The notes below the pieces were generated by a model. It ran no database searches and had not been told where the DNA came from. It was given only the letters and a program-made list of their open reading frames with translations. From the NCBI GenBank assembly GCA_014879565.1, contig JACSRW010000029.1:124001-188000 (forward strand): a stretch of DNA of 64,000 nt. Direction: 5' to 3'. The DNA is from Chitinophagaceae bacterium (GTDB taxonomy: Bacteria; Bacteroidota; Bacteroidia; Chitinophagales; Chitinophagaceae). A program made the position numbers and the translations under genes. This document shows positions 27,701-35,752 of this stretch, in pieces; the stretch's first letter is position 1, and the number at the start of each line of letters is the position of its first letter.

Positions 27701-29024
27701 GGAAAACAGTGCTGCCGCCTTGCTCCGTTCCGGCCCCGATCCGGATAATAACGGGCGGGCTAATTCCTGGCCCTATAAAAATATGGACCAGGATGGCAAA
27801 CCCAATCCCTATGATCCGGACAGCGACGGCGACGGGATCACGGATGTAAGAGAAAACGGCTTTACCGATACAGACTGGGATGCCCAGGTAGACGGAGCTG
27901 TTGGAACGGACGGAAGAAACCTGGTCCTTGCAGCATTGCCCTCCCTCAGCCTCCGTAATACAGAAGGGGATGCCAAGCCTGACCTCTATGATATAGATAG
28001 TGATAACGATGGTATTCCCGATAATATTGAAGGACTGACCACCAACGGGTACCTGCTGCCTGCCGGTTCTGATTCCGATAATGATGGCCTGGACGATTCC
28101 TATGATAATTACAATGGCTTTGGCGGGGATGGCATTCACCCGGTGGATACCGACAGCGATACCGTACCCGACTATCTTGATGCGGATACGGATAATGACG
28201 GACTGTCTGATATTATTGAAGGGAATGACCTGAATCTGAACGGGCAGCAGGATGACCTGATCAGCCTTACGGGTACGGATAGCGATGCTGATGGGCTGGA
28301 TGACCGTTTTGATAATAATAACAGTAATGCCAAGGGCACTTCCGCCTATATGGGTAACGGGGGTAGTACAACAGGTGATCCGCTTCCGGGTTCGGTAACA
28401 ACCGTACAGCATACCGCTATTGCTTTTGGCTGTTCTTCAGAAAGAGACTGGCGTTGTATACCCTATGTGCTGAATTGCCGGTTTATAGACTTTAGCACTG
28501 TTTTGGCAGAAGAAGCAGCTCATTTGAAATGGACAGTAAAATGCGGCCAGGAGCCGGATTCTTTCCGGATTGAACGCAGTACAGACGGAATCCGTTTCAG
28601 TACACTGGCCAGCCGGGTATATCAGCCATTGATGAATACTTATCTTTTTACCGACAGCAGTCTGCCGCCAGGAGCGGGGATACTTTATTATCGTATCCGT
28701 TCTGTTCAGCGGAACCAGTCTGATGTACTTTCTGCCATAACTGTGCTGCGTCCCTCCGGAGCAGCCCAGACTTCCCTGCTGATTTATCCCAACCCGGCCC
28801 GTCAGGAGATCAGGGTACGGATTCCCGCCGGGCTTACCGGCTATATTCAATACTGCATCATGGATGTACATGGTAAAAGGGTGTATCAGAAGGCAACCAC
28901 GGTTAATCCGGGAATGAGTTACCTCGAAATCCGTGAACTCAACCAGCTGGTGCCCGGATTGTATATGTTAGTCATAAAAGGCGCCGGTCTTTCATACCCC
29001 GGGCGTTTCATTCTTCACCGCTAA
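24768..29024 (+). CDS. Large T9SS cargo protein with thrombospondin type 3-like calcium repeats
   Basis: A 1418-residue protein starting with GTG at 24768; no better start lies nearby, and the start gives a signal peptide ending at VRITAQ. Residues 30-310 look like a beta-propeller-type domain. Residues 320-480 resemble a DUF11-like bacterial surface domain ([21 protein letters not shown]). A beta-sandwich of the carbohydrate-binding type follows. About 795-1190 is a long Asp-rich stretch of TSP3-like repeats ([19 protein letters not shown] and many variants), which bind calcium. The C terminus has an FN3-like module and a sorting domain ([12 protein letters not shown]). It is in one operon with the M1 peptidase and probably forms an extended surface adhesin or spacer. 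Confidence 0.9.
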   Translation: MNVTINHRNLFILPAVLWLAGIIISVRITAQPATVTYPFAVGTTVACGGSTAQMHFYTYNSGTNTISSITTAGAGPVNRYAPQLRIGLPTNGTQRFTYSLASVSFNPRDKNIYYFWTAYPPNSLAYGGVPRTFVWRWPAGTQPTSTANKLDTLRSFAFDILGVAFDASGNGYMLEFPPSFPYTPMLRSIDFTTGTIGGQDTLVLTGGAVIYASGSGDVAMSPSGQMFFVVDNKLFTPNYAAYTGTGQHLTCTYIDTVQVPSNNFVGLTYAEGENIAAFTGGVCPFREVDPMTGDTSVIIKSGTVYSASDLASIISGVGAAKRLVSANPTGTPEQYDVVYEIMLRNYGNTDVTSIQLTDNLAAINGAGNVSNVSTSFVSNPAGLVLNPSYNGVSDLNLFTAGGTLPNYPVSSNTVTLRINCRLSGIQNGVVYYNSAVATAVGYNSQNLRDSSTNGNEPDLNDNDKPDDAGEGQPTPLLVSITGHTPPCTSLTNVFYTQDFGSGTGLTTTVPAPVAGSGAVMLSGSVLYSGMTSQPLSLETYTITNNAQQANTSQFLSMTDHTGNANGRMLIVNADAANTVFYRGAFEAGLCSNQQYSVSFYAAFVGNTAYQTVCDGFGGFRYPKVKVRVIDQVSGLVISELSTGDIISSNWERLGIKFVSPASYTGIIFELLNDAPGGCGNDIALDDIQFGSCDPLPVVGLDHINAGCLGTSASFTAILSDPGAITGTPDYQWQISTDGVNWTDISGAPNSDTYTIPSVMAGDVNKYYRALVAGAGNLGNPYCRYPSPSYFLVAGCDIDDDDDGIPDTVESGGVDPLDDDDADHIANYLDTDYPGFIDSNGDGVNDNFDYDLDGIINELDLDSDNDGIPDVVEGGGVDTDGDGRIDNYNDVDYDGFSQNVDANTSGKDLSGNGLGLPDTDGDGVPDMFDRDSDNDGIPDVVEAGGTDSNNDGRIDGYTDTDNDGFSDNVDADVGNNGIAENSAAALLRSGPDPDNNGRANSWPYKNMDQDGKPNPYDPDSDGDGITDVRENGFTDTDWDAQVDGAVGTDGRNLVLAALPSLSLRNTEGDAKPDLYDIDSDNDGIPDNIEGLTTNGYLLPAGSDSDNDGLDDSYDNYNGFGGDGIHPVDTDSDTVPDYLDADTDNDGLSDIIEGNDLNLNGQQDDLISLTGTDSDADGLDDRFDNNNSNAKGTSAYMGNGGSTTGDPLPGSVTTVQHTAIAFGCSSERDWRCIPYVLNCRFIDFSTVLAEEAAHLKWTVKCGQEPDSFRIERSTDGIRFSTLASRVYQPLMNTYLFTDSSLPPGAGILYYRIRSVQRNQSDVLSAITVLRPSGAAQTSLLIYPNPARQEIRVRIPAGLTGYIQYCIMDVHGKRVYQKATTVNPGMSYLEIRELNQLVPGLYMLVIKGAGLSYPGRFILHR

Positions 29025-29333
29025 GCCCTTTTCTGAGGGTTAACTCTCCGGTTGCCTTAGTAATATTTTCTTAGATTTTCTGCCCTGTTTAAGGGTTTTC
29101 CCTCTTTTTTTAACCCCGTGAAACGTATGTTTTCTATCTGAGTACCGGATTACTACCTGATCCGGTCATGAAAACATACGTTTCTGTTTTGTTTTTAGGT
29201 AATTACCCTGAATTTAGCATAGGGAAAACAGCAGTTTGTGTAAGGGTTAGTTTTATATGCCGCTAAGTATAAACTGTTTTTTCCCTGAGAATAATCCAAT
29301 AGCTATCGAAAACCTGTATCCAAAATCTGTACA
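29025..29333. other. Intergenic region with nested inverted repeats
   Basis: 309 bases between two cargo genes with no ORF. It holds the strong nested inverted repeat at 29120-29184 and an imperfect inverted repeat, GGGAAAACAG (29222-29231) against CTGTTTTTTCCC (29274-29285), in the leader of the next gene. No exact TAnnTTTG element was found. Confidence 0.65.
29120..29184. repeat. Nested inverted repeat, possible terminator or structured RNA
   Basis: A perfect 15-base inverted repeat, GAAACGTATGTTTTC (29120-29134) and GAAAACATACGTTTC (29170-29184), encloses a second perfect inverted repeat, ACCGGAT (29144-29150) and ATCCGGT (29160-29166), with a 9-base loop. A T-rich tract follows (CTGTTTTGTTTTT). 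It may end the 22441-29024 transcript, although the stem is unusually long and begins 96 bases after the stop codon. Confidence 0.75.
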
Positions 29334-31991
29334 ATGAAAAAGTGGTGCTCTTTGTTGATTGTCATTGCCATCTCGGTATTTGTCAGTAACACGGAAATTT
29401 CTGCCCAATGTCCCGGCGGATATACCCAGGCCCAGGTAAACTGGGATAACCTGGATTATTACTGGAACTCCGGTTCGGGTGTTGCACCTTACCACACCTA
29501 TATTTCTAACGCAAGAGAGCAGACACAACGGTTTGGTCTGGGCACAACAGCCGTTACCATTTACAATAGTCATATTGATCTGGTTCGGCCCGGTTCCGGT
29601 TATAGTGCCGAAAGTGCGGGCCATACCGGTGAAGCGGCCGGCTATACAGGGCAGGATGTGCAATATAATCCCAGTGCAAACGGACAATATATCACCCTTA
29701 CATTTGACGATCCGGTTTCTGATCCGAACTTTACACTCTATGATATTGACCGCAGTGCGGTTTTTACCATTACAGCTACCAACAATCTGAATGTGGCTAC
29801 AACGGTAAATGTTGCCACATACGCCGGAACCATTCTTACCATTGGGGGTACGGCACTGGCCCGGACCATTACAGCCAATTCAACTACGCTGGGAAATACG
29901 GTAAATACAGGGGCTGCAACAATAACAGTTCCCGGGCTTGTAAACTCAATCACGATAACCGTAACCACCCTGGGTTCTGACGGGCTTTTTTATCTGTCAG
30001 ATATCAATGCCTGTGTAAGCGGTAGTTTTCCCACGAACTGGCACCAGGGAGCCAATAACCGGCCTTTCTGGGGTCCTACAGTATCGCAACCTGATTATTT
30101 CCTGGTAACGCCGGATAACGATTCCTGTTATTATGTAGATCCGGCCACCGGAGCCGCCTATACATTGTTTTATGACCCGGCCAGAGATTATATCAATTCC
30201 TTCGCCTATGATCCGTACAACCGGTATCTCTATTACATATCTGAAAACTATTCTGTTGATGCGAATAATAAAAGTATAAAGAGGTATAATGTAAATACGG
30301 GAACATCTTCTACCCTCGTGGCGGATATCAGTGCCGCCCCGCTGAATATTCCAACCTTTAACCAGGGGATTGAATCTGCCGGCTGTTCTTTCTATAACGG
30401 AGATTTGTATCTGGGTATAGAAGGCGGTACACAAGGTTCCGGGTCAAGTCTCCGCACCCGCGAATCCATTATCTGGCGTATTGAACTGGATGGCAGTCAG
30501 AATCCGGTCAGGGCCACACAGGTGTTTGCCGTTGATGCCGCCACTAATGGGAGTGGCTCTGCCTCCACACATGACTGGGGTGATTTTATTATCAAAAACG
30601 GAATGATCTATGATTTTAATACCGCCCGTACCAGTTGCGGAACGGGGTGTTATAATTATACTAACAGTAAGTATCATCATTATAATATGATGACCGGAAA
30701 TGTGGATGCACTTTATACCAGTCCGTCCAGCAGCCAGTACAGTGGTCAGTCGGGTATGACCTGGTCGGGTGGTTTGTACTATTTCCGGCCCGGTACCGGT
30801 TCCACCAGTGTGATCGGACTGTATAATGAAGACGGAACCAACGGCCCCGCCCAGACTATTACCGTGATGGATGGCGGTGGCTGGCCAGGTGGTTCAGGCG
30901 ATGCATCAGATCCTTTCCGTCCGGATTGCGATTTCGGAGATGCACCGGCCAGTTATGATCCATATGCAGACCCCGCTACACAGAGTCCGGCCGTGCATGA
31001 AAGATCAGAAAATATCCGTCTGGGCAGTACCTGGGACAGGGAATACTGGAAACGGGGAACGGGCTCAACAGAAGATACCGATGATGGCATCGGCACGGTT
31101 GCCATTTTAGCCCCTGGCGGTGGCGGATATGTAGTACAGACTTCCGTGTATAATAACAGCGGTGCCAATGCCACCCTGATTGCCTGGCTGGATTATAACG
31201 GGAATGGTAGTTTTGATGCCAGCGAAGCCATTACACCCATCACGGTAACCAGCTCCGCCAGCGCCCAGAATGTCTGGCTTTACTGGCCGAGTACCACCAA
31301 TACCTTTATTGCCGGGCAACATACCTATATGCGGGTACGGATTACTTCCGCTTCCTATGGAATGACCACAGCTCATGCCACCGGTTATTTCCCTAATGGA
31401 GAGGTAGAGGACTACCAGGTACTGGTAGACAATTTCCCGCTGACAGCCAAAATCCTTCAGTTTACTGCTAAGACAGTGAATAAATCTGTTCAGCTGAACT
31501 GGCAGGCAACTGAAGAAAACGGTGCCTACGGATATGTTGTGGAGAAAAGCCGGGATAATGCAAGCTGGTTTGCGGTGGATACCGTTTTTGTGAAAGGAAC
31601 AACCGGCACAAATTCCTATGAGAATAAGGATGATCATCCCTTCACCGGCAATTCCTATTACCGGCTCCGTATCATTGAGTCGGCGGGGATGCAGCGTTTC
31701 AGTGAAATCAGGAAAGTGGGCATAACGGCAGCTATGGCCGATATTATGATCGCGCCGAATCCGGTGAAAGACCGCTTCACAATGAGTTATGATGCGCTGA
31801 GCAGCGGTACGATGAAACTGAAATTAATGTCCCTCCAGGGAAATACCGTTTTCACCGGCCAGTATAGCCTGAATGCAGGCGCAAACCAGTTGCAGGTCCT
31901 CTTGCCCGAATCGGTGAGCAGCGGAACCTATGTGGCGCGTTTTGAAATGGGGGGCGCCCTTATTCAGAAAAAAATTATCATAACCCGTTAA
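29334..31991 (+). CDS. T9SS cargo protein with GEVED domain
   Basis: An 885-residue secreted protein with a signal peptide ending at EISAQ. Residues 35-230 form a beta-rich domain; 230-520 look like a propeller-like region (YYVDPATGAAYTLFYD, AYDPYNRYLYYISENY). Residues 525-700 form a GEVED-type domain: FGDAPASYDPYADPAT at its start, WLDYNGNGSFDASEAITP in the middle and the diagnostic FPNGEVEDYQVLV at its end. An FN3-like module and a sorting domain (IMIAPNPVKDRF to IITR) close the protein. GEVED domains are common in secreted Bacteroidota proteins and have no assigned enzymatic role. Confidence 0.9.
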   Translation: MKKWCSLLIVIAISVFVSNTEISAQCPGGYTQAQVNWDNLDYYWNSGSGVAPYHTYISNAREQTQRFGLGTTAVTIYNSHIDLVRPGSGYSAESAGHTGEAAGYTGQDVQYNPSANGQYITLTFDDPVSDPNFTLYDIDRSAVFTITATNNLNVATTVNVATYAGTILTIGGTALARTITANSTTLGNTVNTGAATITVPGLVNSITITVTTLGSDGLFYLSDINACVSGSFPTNWHQGANNRPFWGPTVSQPDYFLVTPDNDSCYYVDPATGAAYTLFYDPARDYINSFAYDPYNRYLYYISENYSVDANNKSIKRYNVNTGTSSTLVADISAAPLNIPTFNQGIESAGCSFYNGDLYLGIEGGTQGSGSSLRTRESIIWRIELDGSQNPVRATQVFAVDAATNGSGSASTHDWGDFIIKNGMIYDFNTARTSCGTGCYNYTNSKYHHYNMMTGNVDALYTSPSSSQYSGQSGMTWSGGLYYFRPGTGSTSVIGLYNEDGTNGPAQTITVMDGGGWPGGSGDASDPFRPDCDFGDAPASYDPYADPATQSPAVHERSENIRLGSTWDREYWKRGTGSTEDTDDGIGTVAILAPGGGGYVVQTSVYNNSGANATLIAWLDYNGNGSFDASEAITPITVTSSASAQNVWLYWPSTTNTFIAGQHTYMRVRITSASYGMTTAHATGYFPNGEVEDYQVLVDNFPLTAKILQFTAKTVNKSVQLNWQATEENGAYGYVVEKSRDNASWFAVDTVFVKGTTGTNSYENKDDHPFTGNSYYRLRIIESAGMQRFSEIRKVGITAAMADIMIAPNPVKDRFTMSYDALSSGTMKLKLMSLQGNTVFTGQYSLNAGANQLQVLLPESVSSGTYVARFEMGGALIQKKIIITR

Positions 31992-32091
31992 TCCTTACCA
32001 TACGAAAATTTAAAAAACGAAAATGTCATTCCTGTGCAGTGACCGAAAAGCAGGCCTCTGCATGAATATATAACCTCTACCTAAATCCAAG

Positions 32092-35000
32092 ATGATGAAA
32101 AAACCAAGTTCAGGCTTTGTTTGGAAGCCGGCATTACTGCTGATTGCCGGATTACTGACCGTAGCGCTTCACCTCAGCAGAAAAATTGAAAAAGAATTCT
32201 CCCCGGAAGGAATCAGTAAAATCAAAAAGAAAACTGACCGCCTGTCCGGAGCGGGTAAACAAATGAGTCAGTGGTTCTGGGGTCGGGCCTATCCCGAGCC
32301 CTATAATCTCAACGATAAGTATATGGCTGCCTGGGAACACGCAGTCAAAATGAAAGAATACGGGGCGGCCACCCGCCGCGGTAACGGCACTTCCCGGCTC
32401 ACCCTCGGTGCCTGGAACTCCATCGGTCCCCGTACACTTGGCGGACGGATGCTGAGTCTGGCAATTAATCCCGTGAAACGTACCACCTTATTTGCCGGTT
32501 CTGCCAGCGGCGGTATCTGGAAATCCTATGTGGGCGGTGTGGGACTCAATGCCTGGCAGCCTGTAACCACTAATCTGCCGGTACTGGGAGTGCCGACAAT
32601 GGCTTACCATCCTTCAGACACCAATATCATTTATGCAGGCACCGGAGAAGTTTACCGGGTAGATTCCACCAGCGGAACCCCCAATCCGGGAAATACTGGC
32701 TATAATGTATGGAAAACAAGGGGTACCTATGGCATCGGTTTACTGCGCAGTACAGATGCCGGTAATACCTGGAGCCAGGTCTATGTAAAAAGTACTTCCG
32801 AATTATTCGGTATACAGAAGATAAAAATTCACCCGACTAACAGCAACTGGGTGATGATTGCCGCCACAGATGGTTTATACCGTTATGATAATTCCACCGG
32901 TATTACCACTAAATTATACAGCATTACCTATGTTTCGGATGTATATGTCAACCCGGCCAATATCAACCAGGTCGTGATTGCCGTGGGCAACCTGGGTAAT
33001 ACCCTCAAAGGCATTTACCGCAGTACCAACGGAGGCACATCATTCACAAAAGTCACCACTGGTTTGCCCGCTTCCTTCCAGGGCTTTATCAGTTTTGATG
33101 TGCATACCTCCTCCAATACCCTCTACGCCAGTATTGGTGTAAACAGTTCTGCTACCACAGAATTGTACCGGTCAACCGACCAGGGGGCCACCTGGGCAGG
33201 TATCAGCAATACCGGGCATTGCCAGTGGCAATACTGGTTCTCCCACGCCGCAGCAGTGGATCCCAATAACGTAAACCGGGTTTTTCTGCTGGGGGCTGCC
33301 ACTAAAAAGCGCATGACCATCTCCGGTACAGCCGGCACAGCGGCCACGATAGCTGCAGGTTCCGCGACCATGAATACCTACCTTGCCCCCGGGGCGCAGG
33401 AAGGAAGTTCTACCTATGTGCATGATGATATCCACGATCTGGAATTTGTTCCCGGAAGAAGTGATTCGCTCTATATACTTTCCGATGGCGGAATCTTTCT
33501 TACCCTGAATGCTAATGCGGCCACAGGGGGCGCCATTTCATTTCAGTCCTGTAACAGCGGACTGGTAACCTCCCAGTTTTTTGGTCCGGTAGGACAATCC
33601 ACCACGGATGCTAACTTTTTCCTTGGTGGTCTGCAGGATAATAATACCGCTGTGTATGATGGCGCTACCAGTCGCTGGAAAAGGGCCATCGGCGGAGACG
33701 GCGGACCCGCACAGGTAAAACCGGATGATCATAATATTGTACTGGCCAGCCGCGATGCCCGGGCGGTTTACCGTTCTACCAATAAAGGCTCCACCATAAC
33801 AACACAGGTTGCCAATTACTGGGGATCGGTGGCCGATTCAAGAACCGGTTTTATGGCGCCCCTGGCCTGGAGCCCGGCCAATACCAATGTGGTTTATCTG
33901 GGCAGTGATAACCTTCATAAGAGTACAGATGCCGGGGCCAGTTTCTCCAATAATGCATATGGAACAGCGGCGAATTATATTGATGCCTACCGGAAACCGG
34001 CCATCACACTCGCCACAGCGCCCAATAATGCTAATATCGTTTATGCTTCCACCTCTCCCTTTGCGCAATATGACAATGATGTGGATAATATCTATTATAC
34101 ACCATCTGCCAATCTGCTGAAAACAACCACGGGTAATACCCCCTTTACCAGTGTATATGGCGGGGGGCTGCCTACACCCAACCGGTTTATCCTGGATATC
34201 GCCATCCACCCGACCAACAGCAATATTGTATGGGTGACCCTGGGCGGATTCGGTACCGGACATGTGTACCGCAGTACCGACGGGGGTACCACCTGGGAAG
34301 ACAGAAGTGGTTCAGGTATTACCGGACTGCCGGATGTGCCCACCAACGCGATCCTGATTGATCCTTCCAACACCAACACGATTTATGTGGGAAATGATCT
34401 GGGTGTATACATCAGTACAAACGCGGGTGCCACCTGGTATGACTTCAGTGACGGCATGTGGGATGCCACACAGATCATGGACCTGGTACTGGTACCCGGT
34501 AACCTGATCCGCGCAGCGACCCATGGAAAGGGGGTGTTTGAAACAGTGATGTACAGCGGGGTACTGCCGGTAGTATTGAATGAATTTTCCGGCATGAACA
34601 GAACCAGCTTCAACGAACTCAAATGGAAGGTGAGCGGGGAATACAGTCTTGCCCGTTATGAAGTGGAAAGAAGCAGCAATGGCCAGGATTTTACCCGTAT
34701 CGGTACGGTGAGTCCTTCCGGCAGCCAGGATGTAAAGACCTATTCGTTTAATGATCCGGATGGAGCCCGCAGTTCCTTTACCTTCTCTTACCGGCTGAAG
34801 ATGGTAAATACAGATGGCAGTTATGAATATTCCAATGTGGTACTGATCCGGAAAAATACCAAAGAGTCGGTTACCGTCACCGGAAATCCGTTCCGGGAAC
34901 AGATCAGGGTGCAGTTTGTACTGAATGAAAAGAAAGCCGTTTCCCTGAGTTTGTTTGACATGCAGGGGCGCCTTTTGCAAAGGCGTCAGATTTCACTTCC

Positions 35001-35292
35001 GGCCGGGACAAATACTTATGAGATTCCTAACCTTGAATCTTTGCAGTCAGGTACTTATATGCTGCAGGTTGGAGAAGGGACCAATAAACAAAGTTTTAAA
35101 GTGCTGAAAACTGATAATAAGCACAAAATCGGTAGCTGGTTATTTTGCAGGTTCAACCTGCAGGCCCCCCGGAAACGGGGGGCTTTTTCGTATAAACCCC
35201 CGTGTTTTTTCCTGTTTTCGGCTAAATTCCGCAGCCGGAATATTCAGCAATATTTCTCAGGTTTCGGGCTATGGGTATGGCTATCTTTATAG
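32092..35292 (+). CDS. BNR/sialidase-like T9SS cargo protein; frame runs past its probable stop
   Basis: A 1066-residue ORF. A signal/anchor-like N terminus (WKPALLLIAGLLTVALHL) is followed by a large beta-propeller with BNR/Asp-box-like repeats (LLRSTDAGNTWSQV, IYRSTNGGTSFTKV, VYRSTDGGTTWEDR), as in sortilin/VPS10-like and sialidase-like proteins. An FN3-like module and a sorting domain (VTGNPFREQIRV to SFKVLK) follow. The domain should end about residue 1006, but the frame continues for 60 residues and translates a clear intrinsic terminator. Adding one base in the A run at 35107-35110 would give KVLKN followed by TGA TAA TAA at 35112-35120. The gene is therefore either frameshifted in the genome or affected by a sequencing indel. 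Confidence 0.85.
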   Translation: MMKKPSSGFVWKPALLLIAGLLTVALHLSRKIEKEFSPEGISKIKKKTDRLSGAGKQMSQWFWGRAYPEPYNLNDKYMAAWEHAVKMKEYGAATRRGNGTSRLTLGAWNSIGPRTLGGRMLSLAINPVKRTTLFAGSASGGIWKSYVGGVGLNAWQPVTTNLPVLGVPTMAYHPSDTNIIYAGTGEVYRVDSTSGTPNPGNTGYNVWKTRGTYGIGLLRSTDAGNTWSQVYVKSTSELFGIQKIKIHPTNSNWVMIAATDGLYRYDNSTGITTKLYSITYVSDVYVNPANINQVVIAVGNLGNTLKGIYRSTNGGTSFTKVTTGLPASFQGFISFDVHTSSNTLYASIGVNSSATTELYRSTDQGATWAGISNTGHCQWQYWFSHAAAVDPNNVNRVFLLGAATKKRMTISGTAGTAATIAAGSATMNTYLAPGAQEGSSTYVHDDIHDLEFVPGRSDSLYILSDGGIFLTLNANAATGGAISFQSCNSGLVTSQFFGPVGQSTTDANFFLGGLQDNNTAVYDGATSRWKRAIGGDGGPAQVKPDDHNIVLASRDARAVYRSTNKGSTITTQVANYWGSVADSRTGFMAPLAWSPANTNVVYLGSDNLHKSTDAGASFSNNAYGTAANYIDAYRKPAITLATAPNNANIVYASTSPFAQYDNDVDNIYYTPSANLLKTTTGNTPFTSVYGGGLPTPNRFILDIAIHPTNSNIVWVTLGGFGTGHVYRSTDGGTTWEDRSGSGITGLPDVPTNAILIDPSNTNTIYVGNDLGVYISTNAGATWYDFSDGMWDATQIMDLVLVPGNLIRAATHGKGVFETVMYSGVLPVVLNEFSGMNRTSFNELKWKVSGEYSLARYEVERSSNGQDFTRIGTVSPSGSQDVKTYSFNDPDGARSSFTFSYRLKMVNTDGSYEYSNVVLIRKNTKESVTVTGNPFREQIRVQFVLNEKKAVSLSLFDMQGRLLQRRQISLPAGTNTYEIPNLESLQSGTYMLQVGEGTNKQSFKVLKTDNKHKIGSWLFCRFNLQAPRKRGAFSYKPPCFFLFSAKFRSRNIQQYFSGFGLWVWLSL
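35164..35188 (+). terminator. Intrinsic terminator lying inside the extended 32092 reading frame
   Basis: GCCCCCCG (35164-35171) pairs perfectly with CGGGGGGC (35176-35183) across a GAAA loop and is followed by TTTTT. A second small palindrome (TGCAGGT-TCA-ACCTGCA) lies immediately upstream. The sequence is typical of a 3' untranslated region, not of coding DNA. Confidence 0.9.
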
Positions 35293-35309
35293 TGTAAAAA
35301 TTTAATCAC

Positions 35310-35693
35310 ATGAGAAAGCTTTTATTTGCCCCCGTATTAATGTTATTTGTGTTGTTAACAGCTTTTGATAAGCCCGTTGCCGATGCAGCGGCAGGATTTG
35401 ATTTTTTCCGTACACACCGCCAGGGGAAAGCGGGTATTACCGCAACCTGGGGTTATGCAGGTGAAGCGGCTGTGGTAACCGGTTATGTGGTTGAAAAAAC
35501 CTATGAAGATCCGGCTGATCCCTATGCCTACTGGGAACCTGTTTCTACGGTTCCTGCAACCGGTGCCCGCTCATATAAAGTAACAGATACCGGCGTTTAT
35601 CCCGGGTATATCAGCTATCGTATTACAGCAGTGTCCGGTGTGGATCCGGTAACTGTTTCAGGTGTATCTACCGTGCATATTGTCAGCCATTGA
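35310..35693 (+). CDS. Small secreted protein, FN3-like
   Basis: A 127-residue protein with a probable signal peptide (MRKLLFAPVLMLFVLLTAF, with possible cleavage near ADAAA). The mature part looks like one FN3-type beta-sandwich: ITATWGYAGEAAVVTGYVVEK, then YWEPVSTVPATGARSYKV, then YISYRITAVSG. There is no sorting domain. It lies between two T9SS cargo genes, 60 bases before the next start. I do not recognise a specific family. It resembles the orphan module at 17993-18379 in size and layout. Confidence 0.75.
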   Translation: MRKLLFAPVLMLFVLLTAFDKPVADAAAGFDFFRTHRQGKAGITATWGYAGEAAVVTGYVVEKTYEDPADPYAYWEPVSTVPATGARSYKVTDTGVYPGYISYRITAVSGVDPVTVSGVSTVHIVSH

Positions 35694-35752
35694 CATAAGC
35701 GGCCTGCCTGAAAGGCTTTCTGTATCGTACCCTTGTACCCATATCCTGATTT

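Noticed and set aside
27160-28340. Tandem DNA repeats as a CRISPR or satellite array
   Set aside because: The repeats are in frame, degenerate and encode TSP3-like calcium motifs.
26688-28412. 574-codon open frame antisense to the calcium-repeat gene
   Set aside because: Its Ile/Val/Gly-rich repeats simply reflect the reverse complement of the Asp-rich repeats; it has no start context and no recognisable domain.
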